A DNA stretch of 14,298 nt, taken from an uncultured Collinsella sp. Lineage in GTDB: Bacteria; Actinomycetota; Coriobacteriia; Coriobacteriales; Coriobacteriaceae. Under the pieces are notes generated by a model, which saw nothing but the letters and a program-made list of their open reading frames with translations, had not been told where the DNA came from and searched no databases. The translations under genes and the position numbers were made by a program. Where the stretch lies: positions 1 through 14,298 of the forward strand of contig CABUSL010000042.1 of assembly GCA_902494295.1 (NCBI GenBank), in the 5' to 3' direction. Shown here in pieces: positions 1 to 6,136 of the stretch. Position 1 is the first letter of the stretch; each line of letters begins with the position of its first letter.

Positions 1-180
1 AAGGCCTTTCCGGGTGACGCAGAAGCCACCGGTAATCTTACTTCCGGTAAAAAGATATACTTTTCCTTCATCTGCAATGCGATATTCTTCCATTGCCTGT
101 GGCGGAATCCGCAATGTTCCATCCGTCCGAATGAGTGATTTCCCGAAAATAAATTTTCCTCCCTTATTCATTTGTGGCAT
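1..180 (-). CDS. Partial small AT-rich gene, Firmicutes-like, possibly an AbrB/SpoVT-type regulator (N-terminal 60 residues)
   Basis: An open frame enters from the left edge and starts with ATG at 178-180, so 60 codons are visible and the C-terminus is missing. The start is set by a perfect Shine-Dalgarno AGGAGGTG (186-193 on the complement) five bases upstream; a second Met is codon 4. The protein begins MPQMNKGGKFIFGKSLIR and later has LFTGSKITGGF and CVTRKGL, with no stop. It resembles small conserved proteins I associate with Clostridia. The short beta-rich layout and basic start would allow an AbrB/SpoVT-like DNA-binding fold, but that is a guess. Codons are A/T-ending (AAA, GGA, ATT), unlike the GC-rich genes to the right, which suggests recent transfer. 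That it is a real gene is well supported by the ribosome binding site; its function is not. Confidence 0.7.
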   Translation of the reverse strand, partial: MPQMNKGGKFIFGKSLIRTDGTLRIPPQAMEEYRIADEGKVYLFTGSKITGGFCVTRKGL

Positions 181-631
181 AAAAACACCTCCTGAAATAC
201 CGATTTTCCAACAATACAAGCAGGAAATTTTTTATCATCTGTATTTTTTTCTTTTTCTTATGAGTCGAACCCAAGCAAAGAAATGAAGAACCAAGACATA
301 ACCACGCTATAGCCATAGAACTTTCATTTCCACTCGTAAAGCCAATAGCTGACGCTATGAAAAACAGAACTGATGCAATGTAAAAAATCGAGCGAGCCTA
401 CAAACTCGAGCAGGAAATGGCCGTGGTCGAGCGCGACGTTGACACGCTTTTGCGATGAGCTGGCATGGGGCTGGCGATCGCGGCCTGCATCCCCGTGTTG
501 CTGGCGGCGGCACTCTCACGCCAAACGCTTGCGCATTCGGATTGCTACACAACGAATGAAACATATTGACGTGGAGCGCTGTTCATTCAGAGTCCGCCCC
601 CTCGCCTCATCCTCAAGAGGCTCATCGAAGC
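181..631. other. 451-base gene-poor stretch with a composition boundary
   Basis: Bases 181 to about 383 are AT-rich and hold the leader of the left-edge gene, with A- and T-runs (around 226-231 and 243-257). I cannot place a convincing promoter there. Close to 383 the composition switches to GC-rich, and the decayed coding relic described separately begins. Bases 570-631 show nothing beyond a weak 5-bp GCCTC/GAGGC hairpin (604-621 region) that could lie at the end of the membrane-protein transcript. Confidence 0.5.
384..569 (+). pseudogene. Relic of a membrane-protein gene: charged helix, in-frame TGA, then a hydrophobic segment
   Basis: Reading from 384 in one frame gives KIERAYKLEQEMAVVERDV followed by DTLLR, then TGA (456-458). 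The same frame continues AGMGLAIAACIPVLLAAALS and ends at TGA 567-569. The first half looks like an amphipathic, coiled-coil-like helix rich in Glu and Arg. The second half is a convincing transmembrane segment. A TAA (381-383) precedes it directly, so no start codon remains. The whole looks like the inner or C-terminal part of a native GC-rich gene that lost its 5' end at the AT-rich border and then took a stop mutation. Family not recognised. An alternative is chance coding-like sequence; the continuous frame across one stop and the composition change favour a relic. Confidence 0.45.
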
Positions 632-955
632 CTACCCCACCGTGACGGATTCCCCGGTAAAGGTGCTCACAAGTAACAGGATAAAGAAGGCCAAATAACT
701 GATGCTCAATAGGTAGGCGACGACCAAAAAGATAGTCCATCCAACATTGGTTTTACCGTCGGCACGACGTTGCTCGCGGCAACGATAGAGCCAAATCGTC
801 ACACCAATAGCAGCAATCAGCAACACGAGTGCCGCCGCGGCCAGTCCAGCAAGCGCAAACATCACGCCAATGCTCACAGCAATAACCGGGAGCAGCAGCA
901 ACCCACACCCGCATCCACCCGGACTATACACGGCAGTCTGTCGGCGTCGCCCCAT
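632..955 (-). CDS. Small hydrophobic membrane protein of unknown function, downstream of the HigA-like gene
   Basis: 107 residues. A short basic, Cys/Gly-containing N-terminus (MGRRRQTAVY, then GGCGCG) is followed by a long hydrophobic stretch at about residues 18-57, probably two membrane helices. A charged loop follows (about 58-70, YRCREQRRADGK), then another hydrophobic region at 72-98 and a short tail. It is therefore likely an integral membrane protein with about three helices. I chose ATG 955 because GGAG lies five bases upstream. A GTG at 983-985 in the same frame would add ten residues and overlaps the TAG stop of the HigA-like gene by one base (TAGTG), so translational coupling is possible. 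It is probably cotranscribed with that regulator. No family recognised and no catalytic motif seen. Confidence 0.7.
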   Translation of the reverse strand: MGRRRQTAVYSPGGCGCGLLLLPVIAVSIGVMFALAGLAAAALVLLIAAIGVTIWLYRCREQRRADGKTNVGWTIFLVVAYLLSISYLAFFILLLVSTFTGESVTVG

Positions 956-984
956 CGTCACTCCAACCTCAACATCTTTGAACA

Positions 985-1326
985 CTACAATGCGATAGCC
1001 TGCTGGACAGGAATGATCTTATCCAGTTCCGGTTCGATGCGCCTCTTCTCCGCCTCGAGATCAAACGTTATCTGGGCGCGCAGCCAATAACCATCCGTCA
1101 GGCCAAAGTAGCGACAAAGGCGAAGGTCGGTGTCGGCCGTCACACGACGCCTCCCCAAGACAATCTGCCCAATGCGTTGAGCCGGAATCCCGGTCTCCTT
1201 AGCAAGGCGATATTGAGAAATGCCCATAGGGACAAGAAATTCCTCTTTGAGAAGCTCGCCAGGAGTCACCGGCGGCAGCAAATCGGCCGAGGTCTCATCA
1301 CTTGTGATAATCGACGATTTCGACAT
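985..1326 (-). CDS. HigA-family antidote / XRE-type helix-turn-helix regulator
   Basis: 113 residues. After a short acidic/Ser lead-in comes PPVTPGELLKEEFLVPMGIS (about 19-37), the hallmark opening of the HigA/VapI antidote family. Then comes the helix-turn-helix (about 37-70: QYRLAKETGIPAQRIGQIV, then GRRRVTADTDLRL) and the typical YFGLTDGYWLRAQ segment (73-85). HigA antidotes bind their toxin HigB and repress their own promoter. Here no higB-like gene is adjacent on either side. The family usually has higB upstream, and the only partner is the downstream membrane protein. I prefer ATG 1326 to ATG 1374 because the predicted transcription start (about 1380) would leave 1374 almost without a leader. 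GGGAG also lies ten bases upstream of 1326. Whether it is an antitoxin or a stand-alone regulator is open. Confidence 0.85.
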   Translation of the reverse strand: MSKSSIITSDETSADLLPPVTPGELLKEEFLVPMGISQYRLAKETGIPAQRIGQIVLGRRRVTADTDLRLCRYFGLTDGYWLRAQITFDLEAEKRRIEPELDKIIPVQQAIAL

Positions 1327-1386
1327 TCCAAGCCATCTCCCGTCTCCACTCAAAACAGACCCGATAGCGCTCATTACGATGCAACC

Positions 1387-1415
1387 ATAGTATCGCCTTA
1401 CGTTAATAACGTCAA
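1387..1415 (-). promoter_or_regulatory. Sigma-70 promoter of the HigA-like gene with a palindromic operator in the spacer
   Basis: On the complement, TTGACG (1410-1415) and TACTAT (1387-1392) are separated by exactly 17 bases, a near-consensus promoter. The 13-base perfect palindrome ACGTTA-T-TAACGT (plus-strand 1400-1412) fills the spacer and overlaps the -35 box. HigA-type proteins autorepress by binding such palindromes, so this is a likely autoregulatory operator (inference). A second good -10 (TATAAT, 1440-1445 complement) has no recognisable -35. Confidence 0.75.
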
Positions 1416-1488
1416 ACGTTTCTATAGGCTTACATCTCTATTATACCGTACATCTGTTCGTGTTTTCTAGACAGGTATCCTTCGACAC

Positions 1489-2676
1489 TTAAGCAAGCAA
1501 AAGCAATCGTTTATAGACATCGAGGCCCTTGAGTAGGATTTCCTCGTCAAAGAGCATGGTATCAGTATGCAGGGCACTTGTGGCATAGGCAGGGCAGCCC
1601 TCGGCGTCGCTCGGATTATCCCGACTGGCAGGAACGCCCGTGCCCAGCAAGAAGAACACGCCCGGCAGATAGCGCTGATAGAAGGCGAAATCCTCGGCGA
1701 TTAGCAGCGGCTCGTCCACAAGTTGCAGTTCGGACAAGGCAGGCGCGACGCTGGCAAACAGCTCGGGGTCGTTATCGACCGGTGGATAGCCCTCGGCAAA
1801 GTCGAGATCATACGTGCAGCCCGTTGCGGTGCACGCCTCGTCGAGCACACGGCGTACGCCCTCGCGCGCACGGTCGAACATGTCGTCCGTAAACACACGC
1901 AGGCTTCCGGCCACATGGGCCTCCCCCGCCACCGCGTTGCAAACCGTACCGGCCTGCAGCAGACCAAACTTACCGATACAGGGCTCGTCGGTGCCCAGCT
2001 CGTCCATCAGTTCGCGCTCGGCAACCAAGAACTTGGCAGCCGCCAGCGCCGCATCGTGCGACTCCTCGACCGGAACGCCATAGGTCTTAGCGATATGGAT
2101 GCTCGTCCCGTGAATATGAATGTGCGTCTCACTCGAACGCGCCAGCAACGGACCGGGGCAGCTCGCCAACGTGCCGGCGGGCAGATCGGGCCACACGTGG
2201 AAGCCGAAGATGAGATCCGCCCCGTAGCGCTCGAACACGCCGCTCTCGCATACCGTCTTGGCACCACCGGTCGTTTCCTCGGCCGGCTGGAACACAAAGA
2301 GCACATTGCGCCTAATGGCGCCCGGCTGCTCGCGAATCGTACGGTCGACATACGTCGCGGCGGCAAGTGCCATGGCCATGTGTCCGTCATGTCCGCAAGC
2401 GTGCATCTTGCCGGGATGGGTCGAGGCAAAGGCCGCTCCCGTCGCCTCCGCGATGGGCAGCGCATCCATATCGGCGCGAATCGCCGTGGCATGCGCGGCA
2501 TCAACGCCGGCGTCGAAGAAAGCACAGACGCAGCTGGGGCACGGATGGGTCACCTCGCAAGCGAGCGATGCCAGCACGCCCTCGATATAGGCAATGGTTT
2601 GCGGAAGATCGAAATCGAGCTCCGGAATGCGATGGAGATCGCGGCGATAGCGACGGAGTTCTTGGAGCTCGGTCAT
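1489..2676 (-). CDS. M20 family metallopeptidase/amidohydrolase; candidate N-acetyl-diaminopimelate deacetylase
   Basis: 396 residues, normal for M20D amidohydrolases, which hydrolyse N-acyl amino acids in the cytoplasm with two divalent metals. Visible family motifs: RRDLHRIPEL (9-20); IRADMDALP (66-74); MHACGHDGHM (91-100) with Cys94/His96; FVFQPAEET (127-135) with the catalytic Glu pair; GFHVWPDLPAG (158-168) with metal His160; AEDFAFYQRYLPG near the C-terminus; and SALHTD with metal His371. The lid region has GTSIHIAK instead of the more usual GGHAA motif, so substrate specificity may differ. Start ATG 2676 has AAGGG seven bases upstream; an in-frame ATG at 2760 lacks one. It is divergent from the lysA-dapA-dapB-dapH operon. 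DapH-type pathways need an M20 N-acetyl-DAP deacetylase, so that role is attractive, but generic aminoacylase or hippuricase activity is equally compatible with the motifs. Confidence 0.88.
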   Translation of the reverse strand: MTELQELRRYRRDLHRIPELDFDLPQTIAYIEGVLASLACEVTHPCPSCVCAFFDAGVDAAHATAIRADMDALPIAEATGAAFASTHPGKMHACGHDGHMAMALAAATYVDRTIREQPGAIRRNVLFVFQPAEETTGGAKTVCESGVFERYGADLIFGFHVWPDLPAGTLASCPGPLLARSSETHIHIHGTSIHIAKTYGVPVEESHDAALAAAKFLVAERELMDELGTDEPCIGKFGLLQAGTVCNAVAGEAHVAGSLRVFTDDMFDRAREGVRRVLDEACTATGCTYDLDFAEGYPPVDNDPELFASVAPALSELQLVDEPLLIAEDFAFYQRYLPGVFFLLGTGVPASRDNPSDAEGCPAYATSALHTDTMLFDEEILLKGLDVYKRLLLLA

Positions 2677-2769
2677 AGAGGATCCCTTCGTGAGGCACAT
2701 CTGTTGCAACTTATTGTGATACAGGATTGTGGCGCACATGTTTCCAGCATATCCCTGCATTTTTTAAAC

Positions 2770-2798
2770 GTTATATACGAATACTCTTGTTTGGTAAA
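2770..2798 (-). promoter_or_regulatory. Probable promoter of the M20 amidohydrolase gene
   Basis: On the complement, TTTACC (2793-2798) and TATAAC (2770-2775) are 17 bases apart; the -10 matches 5 of 6 and the -35 matches 4 of 6. Transcription would start near 2763, giving a leader of about 87 bases before ATG 2676. It lies back to back with the lysine operon promoter. Confidence 0.55.
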
Positions 2799-2815
2799 GT
2801 GCAACGTGATAGGGT
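2787..2815 (+). promoter_or_regulatory. Probable promoter of the lysine operon (extended -10 type)
   Basis: TTGTTT (2787-2792) is followed after 17 bases by TAGGGT (2810-2815), with TG one base ahead of the hexamer (2807-2808), an extended -10. The start would fall near 2822, directly before the lysine riboswitch. The -10 hexamer is poor, so this rests largely on position. An inverted repeat GGTAAAG/CTTTACC (2793-2799 and 2816-2822) brackets the -10. Confidence 0.4.
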
Positions 2816-2822
2816 CTTTACC

Positions 2823-2962
2823 ACTTGATAGAGGCGCGGGCACGAAGAGCCGCGGGCGAGCCGGCAGGCTTTGACCCCGTGGGGAGGCGAAACCCGCCGA
2901 ACTGGGTTTTTCGGGCACGAACAACCTGGTGGGCCTGTGGGAAACACCCACAGGACTGTCTG
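2823..2962 (+). promoter_or_regulatory. Lysine riboswitch (L box) aptamer
   Basis: The conserved core of the L box appears in order. GATAGAGGCGCG (2827-2838) is the 5' core, followed by AAGAG (2844-2848). GGGGAGGCG...CGCCGAAC (2881-2902) is the pseudoknot-side helix and GCCGAA element. Then come CCTGGTGGG (2925-2933) and an 8-bp hairpin CCTGTGGG/CCCACAGG (2934-2941, 2947-2954) with loop AAACA. The 3' core ACTGTC (2955-2960) closes the series. The RNA binds lysine and lowers expression of downstream lysine biosynthesis or transport genes. It sits upstream of lysA-dapA-dapB-dapH, exactly the expected regulon. A strong closing P1 helix is not obvious by eye, so the outer borders are approximate. 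Confidence 0.9.
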
Positions 2963-2976
2963 CAGCAATGCGGGAG

Positions 2977-3044
2977 CGCTATCCGGACATTGGGTCCACG
3001 CTATGCGGATTCGATGCGCAGATGGCGCCGTCTGGATAGCGAGG
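2977..3044 (+). promoter_or_regulatory. Expression platform of the lysine riboswitch (translation-type stem)
   Basis: CGCTATCCGGAC (2977-2988) pairs with GTCTGGATAGCG (3030-3041) over 12 bp with one G-U. The 3' arm ends in the first base of GAGG (3041-3044), the likely Shine-Dalgarno ten bases before ATG 3055. There is no U-run after the stem, so an intrinsic terminator is unlikely and control of ribosome access is the simpler reading. How this stem competes with the aptamer cannot be settled by eye. Confidence 0.45.
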
Positions 3045-3054
3045 TTTACGGGAC

Positions 3055-5364
3055 ATGGCATTGACCCCCAACGAGGCATATGCGGCCAAGCAGCCGTTTG
3101 TGGACAAGGAGACACTCGAGCATATCGTCGAGCAGTTCCCCACGCCGTTTCATCTATACGACGAGGCGGGCATCCGCCGCAACATGCAAGAAGTGCGCGA
3201 CGCCTTTGCATGGAACCCGGGCTTTAAGGAATACTTTGCCGTCAAGGCCAACCCCAACCCGGCGCTCATCTCCATTCTCAACGAATACGGTTGCGGCTGC
3301 GATTGCTCGAGCTATACCGAGCTCATGATCGCCCGCTCGCTGGGCATCACGGGACACGACATCATGTTCTCGTCCAACGACACGCCGGCAGCGGACTTTG
3401 AGCTCGCCGACAAGCTGGGTGCCATCGTCAACTTTGACGACATCAGCCATATCGAGTTCTTTGAGCGCGTCGCGGGACCCATCCCCAAGACGGTCAGCTG
3501 CCGCTTTAATCCGGGCGGCCTGTTCCAGCTCTCCAACGGCATCATGGACAACCCCGGCGACTCCAAGTACGGCATGACCACCGAGCAGCTCTTTGAGGCT
3601 TTCCGCATGCTCAAGGCCAAGGGCGCCGAGAATTTTGGCATCCATGCTTTCCTTGCCAGCAATACCGTCACCAACGACTACTACCCCAAACTCGCACGCA
3701 TCCTCTTTGAGCTTGCCGTGCGCCTGGAGCGTGAAACGGGCGCACATGTCGCCTTTATCAATCTGTCCGGCGGTGTGGGCATCCCCTATCTGCCCGAGCA
3801 ACAGGCCAACGACATCCACGCCATCGGCGAGGGCGTACACGCAGCCTACGACGAGATTCTGGTCCCCGCCGGCATGGGCGATGTGGCGATCTGCACCGAG
3901 ATGGGTCGCTTTATGATGGGACCCTACGGATGCCTGGTCACCAAGGCCATCCACGAAAAGCAGATCTACAAGGACTATATCGGCGTGGACGCAAGCGCCG
4001 TCGACCTCATTCGTCCCGCTATGTATGGTGCCTACCACCACATTACGGTGATGGGACAGCCGGGTGGCCCTGACAAGACCGTAGCACCGGTCACGAACAC
4101 GTACGACATTACGGGCAATCTGTGCGAGAACAACGATAAGTTCGCCATCGACCGCGAGCTGCCGCAGATCGACATGGGTGATGTGCTCGTGATCCACGAT
4201 ACCGGCGCGCATGGCTACTCCATGGGCTACAACTACAACGGCCGTCTGCGCTCCGCCGAGGTGCTGCTGCGCCCCGATGGCTCGGCCGACCTCATCCGCC
4301 GCGCCGAGCGCCCGGGAGATTATTTTGCCACGCTCGACGTGCTGCCGTGCGGCCGCGAGCTGCTGGCAAAGTCGCGCGCCGAGAGCGCCCGTCGCCGCGC
4401 CCAGGACGAACGCCTGGCCGTCGCCGCCCAATGGAACAAACGCATCCAGATCGCGGAAGCGAAGGAGAAGAACATGGATATCCGCAACCTCGAGGGTTCG
4501 ATCGTCGCCCTCGTCACGCCGTTTAAAAAGGACGGCAGCGTCGACTTCGACGCGCTCGAGCGCCTTATCGATTTCCACCTGCAAAATGGCACCGACGCCA
4601 TCCTCACCCTGGGCACCACCGGCGAGAGCGCCACGATGACCGATGACGAGGACAACTCCGTTGTCGCCGCCGTGGTCAAGCATGTTGCAGGACGCGTCCC
4701 CGTCATCGCCGGCTCGGGCTCCAACTCCACGCAAACCATGCTCACCAAGTCACTCACTTACCAGGGCCTGGGAGCCGACGGCCTGCTGCTCATTACCCCT
4801 TACTACAACAAGTCTAACGAAGAGGGTATCTACCAGCACTTTAAGACCGTCGCCGACGCCGTGGACATCCCCTGCATCCTGTACAACATCCCCGGCCGCT
4901 GCGGCTGCGGCATCAGCGAGCGCAACGTAGAGCGCCTGGCCGCGCACCCCAACATCATGGGCATCAAGGAGGCCTCAGGTAACGTCGCCTATGCCGCAAA
5001 GATCGCGCACCTGCTGTCCGACGACTTCCGCATGTACTCGGGCGAGGACGCGCTCACCGTGCCGCTCATGAGCCTGGGCGCCTCGGGCACCATCAGCGTG
5101 TGGGCCGACGTTCAGCCGCAGCTTGTGCATGACATGTGCCGCGCCTATTTGGACGGTGACGTGGCGCGCGCCCGCGATATCCAGATTGCCGGCCAGCCGC
5201 TCATCAATGCCCTCTTTAGCGAGGTCAACCCCATCCCCGTCAAGGAAGCGCTCGCTCAGATGGGTATGATCGAGGCAAACTACCGCATGCCTCTATGCCC
5301 CATGGCAGACGACACGCGCGCTGCACTTACCGATGCTCTGAAGGGAGCTGGTCTGCTTGATTAA
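3055..5364 (+). CDS. lysA: Diaminopimelate decarboxylase (LysA) in uninterrupted frame with DapA: possible bifunctional LysA-DapA
   Basis: The frame encodes 769 residues. Residues 1-430 are a group IV PLP decarboxylase that converts meso-diaminopimelate to L-lysine and CO2. FAVKANPNP (61-69) carries PLP-lysine Lys64. Other motifs are CDCSSYTEL (82-90), His197 in GIHAFLASNTV, the phosphate-binding LSGGVG (237-242), CTEMGRFM (280-287), GVDASAVDLIRPAMYGAYHH (310-329), catalytic Cys357 in CENND, and GAHGYSMGYNYNGR (384-397). Then comes a charged, helical linker of about 43 residues (431-473) with no stop codon, followed by a complete DapA from Met474. Free LysA is usually about 400-430 residues, so the decarboxylase is full length. 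The linker's end contains a good ribosome binding site for dapA, so a nested separate start is also plausible. Expression is probably lysine-controlled through the upstream riboswitch. Decarboxylase identity is firm; whether the fusion is made in the cell is uncertain. Confidence 0.9.
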   Translation: MALTPNEAYAAKQPFVDKETLEHIVEQFPTPFHLYDEAGIRRNMQEVRDAFAWNPGFKEYFAVKANPNPALISILNEYGCGCDCSSYTELMIARSLGITGHDIMFSSNDTPAADFELADKLGAIVNFDDISHIEFFERVAGPIPKTVSCRFNPGGLFQLSNGIMDNPGDSKYGMTTEQLFEAFRMLKAKGAENFGIHAFLASNTVTNDYYPKLARILFELAVRLERETGAHVAFINLSGGVGIPYLPEQQANDIHAIGEGVHAAYDEILVPAGMGDVAICTEMGRFMMGPYGCLVTKAIHEKQIYKDYIGVDASAVDLIRPAMYGAYHHITVMGQPGGPDKTVAPVTNTYDITGNLCENNDKFAIDRELPQIDMGDVLVIHDTGAHGYSMGYNYNGRLRSAEVLLRPDGSADLIRRAERPGDYFATLDVLPCGRELLAKSRAESARRRAQDERLAVAAQWNKRIQIAEAKEKNMDIRNLEGSIVALVTPFKKDGSVDFDALERLIDFHLQNGTDAILTLGTTGESATMTDDEDNSVVAAVVKHVAGRVPVIAGSGSNSTQTMLTKSLTYQGLGADGLLLITPYYNKSNEEGIYQHFKTVADAVDIPCILYNIPGRCGCGISERNVERLAAHPNIMGIKEASGNVAYAAKIAHLLSDDFRMYSGEDALTVPLMSLGASGTISVWADVQPQLVHDMCRAYLDGDVARARDIQIAGQPLINALFSEVNPIPVKEALAQMGMIEANYRMPLCPMADDTRAALTDALKGAGLLD
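4474..5364 (+). CDS. dapA: 4-hydroxy-tetrahydrodipicolinate synthase (DapA), nested in the lysA frame
   Basis: 296 residues from ATG 4474, the normal full length for DapA. The enzyme condenses pyruvate with aspartate semialdehyde, the first committed step to diaminopimelate and lysine. GTTGES (47-52) holds the proton-relay threonines. TPYYNK (108-113) has the relay Tyr111, YNIPGR (137-142) has Tyr137 and Arg142, and GIKEASG (163-169) has Schiff-base Lys165. The residues after YNIPGR are CGCG where Thr-Gly is usual, a small oddity. AAGGAG lies six bases before the ATG, inside the lysA-dapA linker, and supports internal initiation. The gene shares its reading frame with lysA and no stop separates them, so the protein could also appear as the C-terminal half of a 769-residue fusion. 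The end overlaps dapB by eight bases, a sign of tight coupling. Confidence 0.93.
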   Translation: MDIRNLEGSIVALVTPFKKDGSVDFDALERLIDFHLQNGTDAILTLGTTGESATMTDDEDNSVVAAVVKHVAGRVPVIAGSGSNSTQTMLTKSLTYQGLGADGLLLITPYYNKSNEEGIYQHFKTVADAVDIPCILYNIPGRCGCGISERNVERLAAHPNIMGIKEASGNVAYAAKIAHLLSDDFRMYSGEDALTVPLMSLGASGTISVWADVQPQLVHDMCRAYLDGDVARARDIQIAGQPLINALFSEVNPIPVKEALAQMGMIEANYRMPLCPMADDTRAALTDALKGAGLLD

Positions 5365-6097
5365 GACCGTCATTATGGGAACGGGCCGTATGGGCTCGCT
5401 CATCCGCACCACCGCCGAGGGCGTTGTCGACGCCGCCGGTAAGCCCGTTTTTGATATCGTCGCGCAGGTCGGTTTTGACCTGTCCGAGCTCGAGAGCGCA
5501 CCGGCAGCCGACGTCATCATCGACTTCTCGAACGTTGCGACCTTCGATGCTGTCGTCGCCTATGTCGAGCGCACGGGGGCGGCGTTAGCCTCGGGCACCA
5601 CGGGTTACACACCCGAGCAGATGGACCGCCTGCGCGAGCTGGGTCAGAACGCCCGCGTCATGCACTCCGGCAATTACTCCATCGGTATCGCAGCCCTGCG
5701 TCATCTAGTAGCACAGGCCACGCGAGAACTGCCCGGCTTTGACTGCGAGATTGTCGAGACGCACCACAACCAAAAGGTCGACGCCCCGAGCGGCACTGCC
5801 AAGCTGCTACTCGACGCCGTCGTCGAAGCCGAGCCCGAGGCAGGCTACCACCCCGTCTATGGCCGCGAGGGCATGTGCGGCGCTCGCGATCCCAAGGAAA
5901 TCGGCATGCACTCACTGCGCGGTGGCACCGTCGCCGGCGTGCACGAAGTGAGTTTCTTTGGCCAGGACGAGGAGGTCACGCTCACCCACCGCGCCACGAG
6001 CCGTCAGATCTTTGTCAACGGCGCCTTGGCAGCCGCGCAAAAGCTCGTCACCCGCGAACCCGGCTTCTATACGTTTGACCAGGTCATGTTTGCCTAA
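5357..6097 (+). CDS. dapB: 4-hydroxy-tetrahydrodipicolinate reductase (DapB)
   Basis: 246 residues. DapB reduces the DapA product to tetrahydrodipicolinate with NAD(P)H. The N-terminal Rossmann motif is shortened to VIMGTGRMGS (5-14). SGTTGYT (79-85) and NYSIG (106-110) follow, then the signature ETHHNQKVDAPSGTA (134-148) with catalytic His136/His137 and Lys140. The start is TTG 5357, overlapping the dapA stop by eight bases, with GGGAG nine bases upstream. The next in-frame ATG (codon 7) would cut into the dinucleotide-binding strand. It is therefore very likely translationally coupled to dapA. Length is slightly below the roughly 250-270 usual for the family but all motifs are present. Confidence 0.95.
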   Translation: MIKTVIMGTGRMGSLIRTTAEGVVDAAGKPVFDIVAQVGFDLSELESAPAADVIIDFSNVATFDAVVAYVERTGAALASGTTGYTPEQMDRLRELGQNARVMHSGNYSIGIAALRHLVAQATRELPGFDCEIVETHHNQKVDAPSGTAKLLLDAVVEAEPEAGYHPVYGREGMCGARDPKEIGMHSLRGGTVAGVHEVSFFGQDEEVTLTHRATSRQIFVNGALAAAQKLVTREPGFYTFDQVMFA

Positions 6098-6136
6098 CCA
6101 GGTATCAACCGAATCCACCCAAAGGAGAGATAGCAA

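Noticed and set aside
14..286. 90-codon plus-strand open frame in the AT-rich left end
   Set aside because: The opposite strand carries an SD-led gene over 1-180; this frame has no ribosome site and ends in a T-run-derived Phe/Leu stretch.
373..645. 90-codon plus-strand open frame starting at 373
   Set aside because: It is Arg/Ser/Pro-rich and looks out of frame; the neighbouring frame reads as a charged helix plus membrane segment, so the relic interpretation is better.
1723..2874. 383-codon plus-strand open frame opposite the M20 gene, extending into the riboswitch
   Set aside because: It overlaps the M20 gene and the promoter region, has no ribosome site, and the translation has no recognisable motifs.
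2677..3054. T-box leader upstream of the lysine operon
   Set aside because: No T-box core sequence or specifier-loop layout was seen, whereas the L-box core elements occur in order.
3154..4734. Long open frame antisense to lysA-dapA (about 526 codons, minus strand)
   Set aside because: It mirrors the codon pattern of the well-supported plus-strand genes, has low-complexity Val/Gly/Ala composition and no family motif; a GC-rich shadow.
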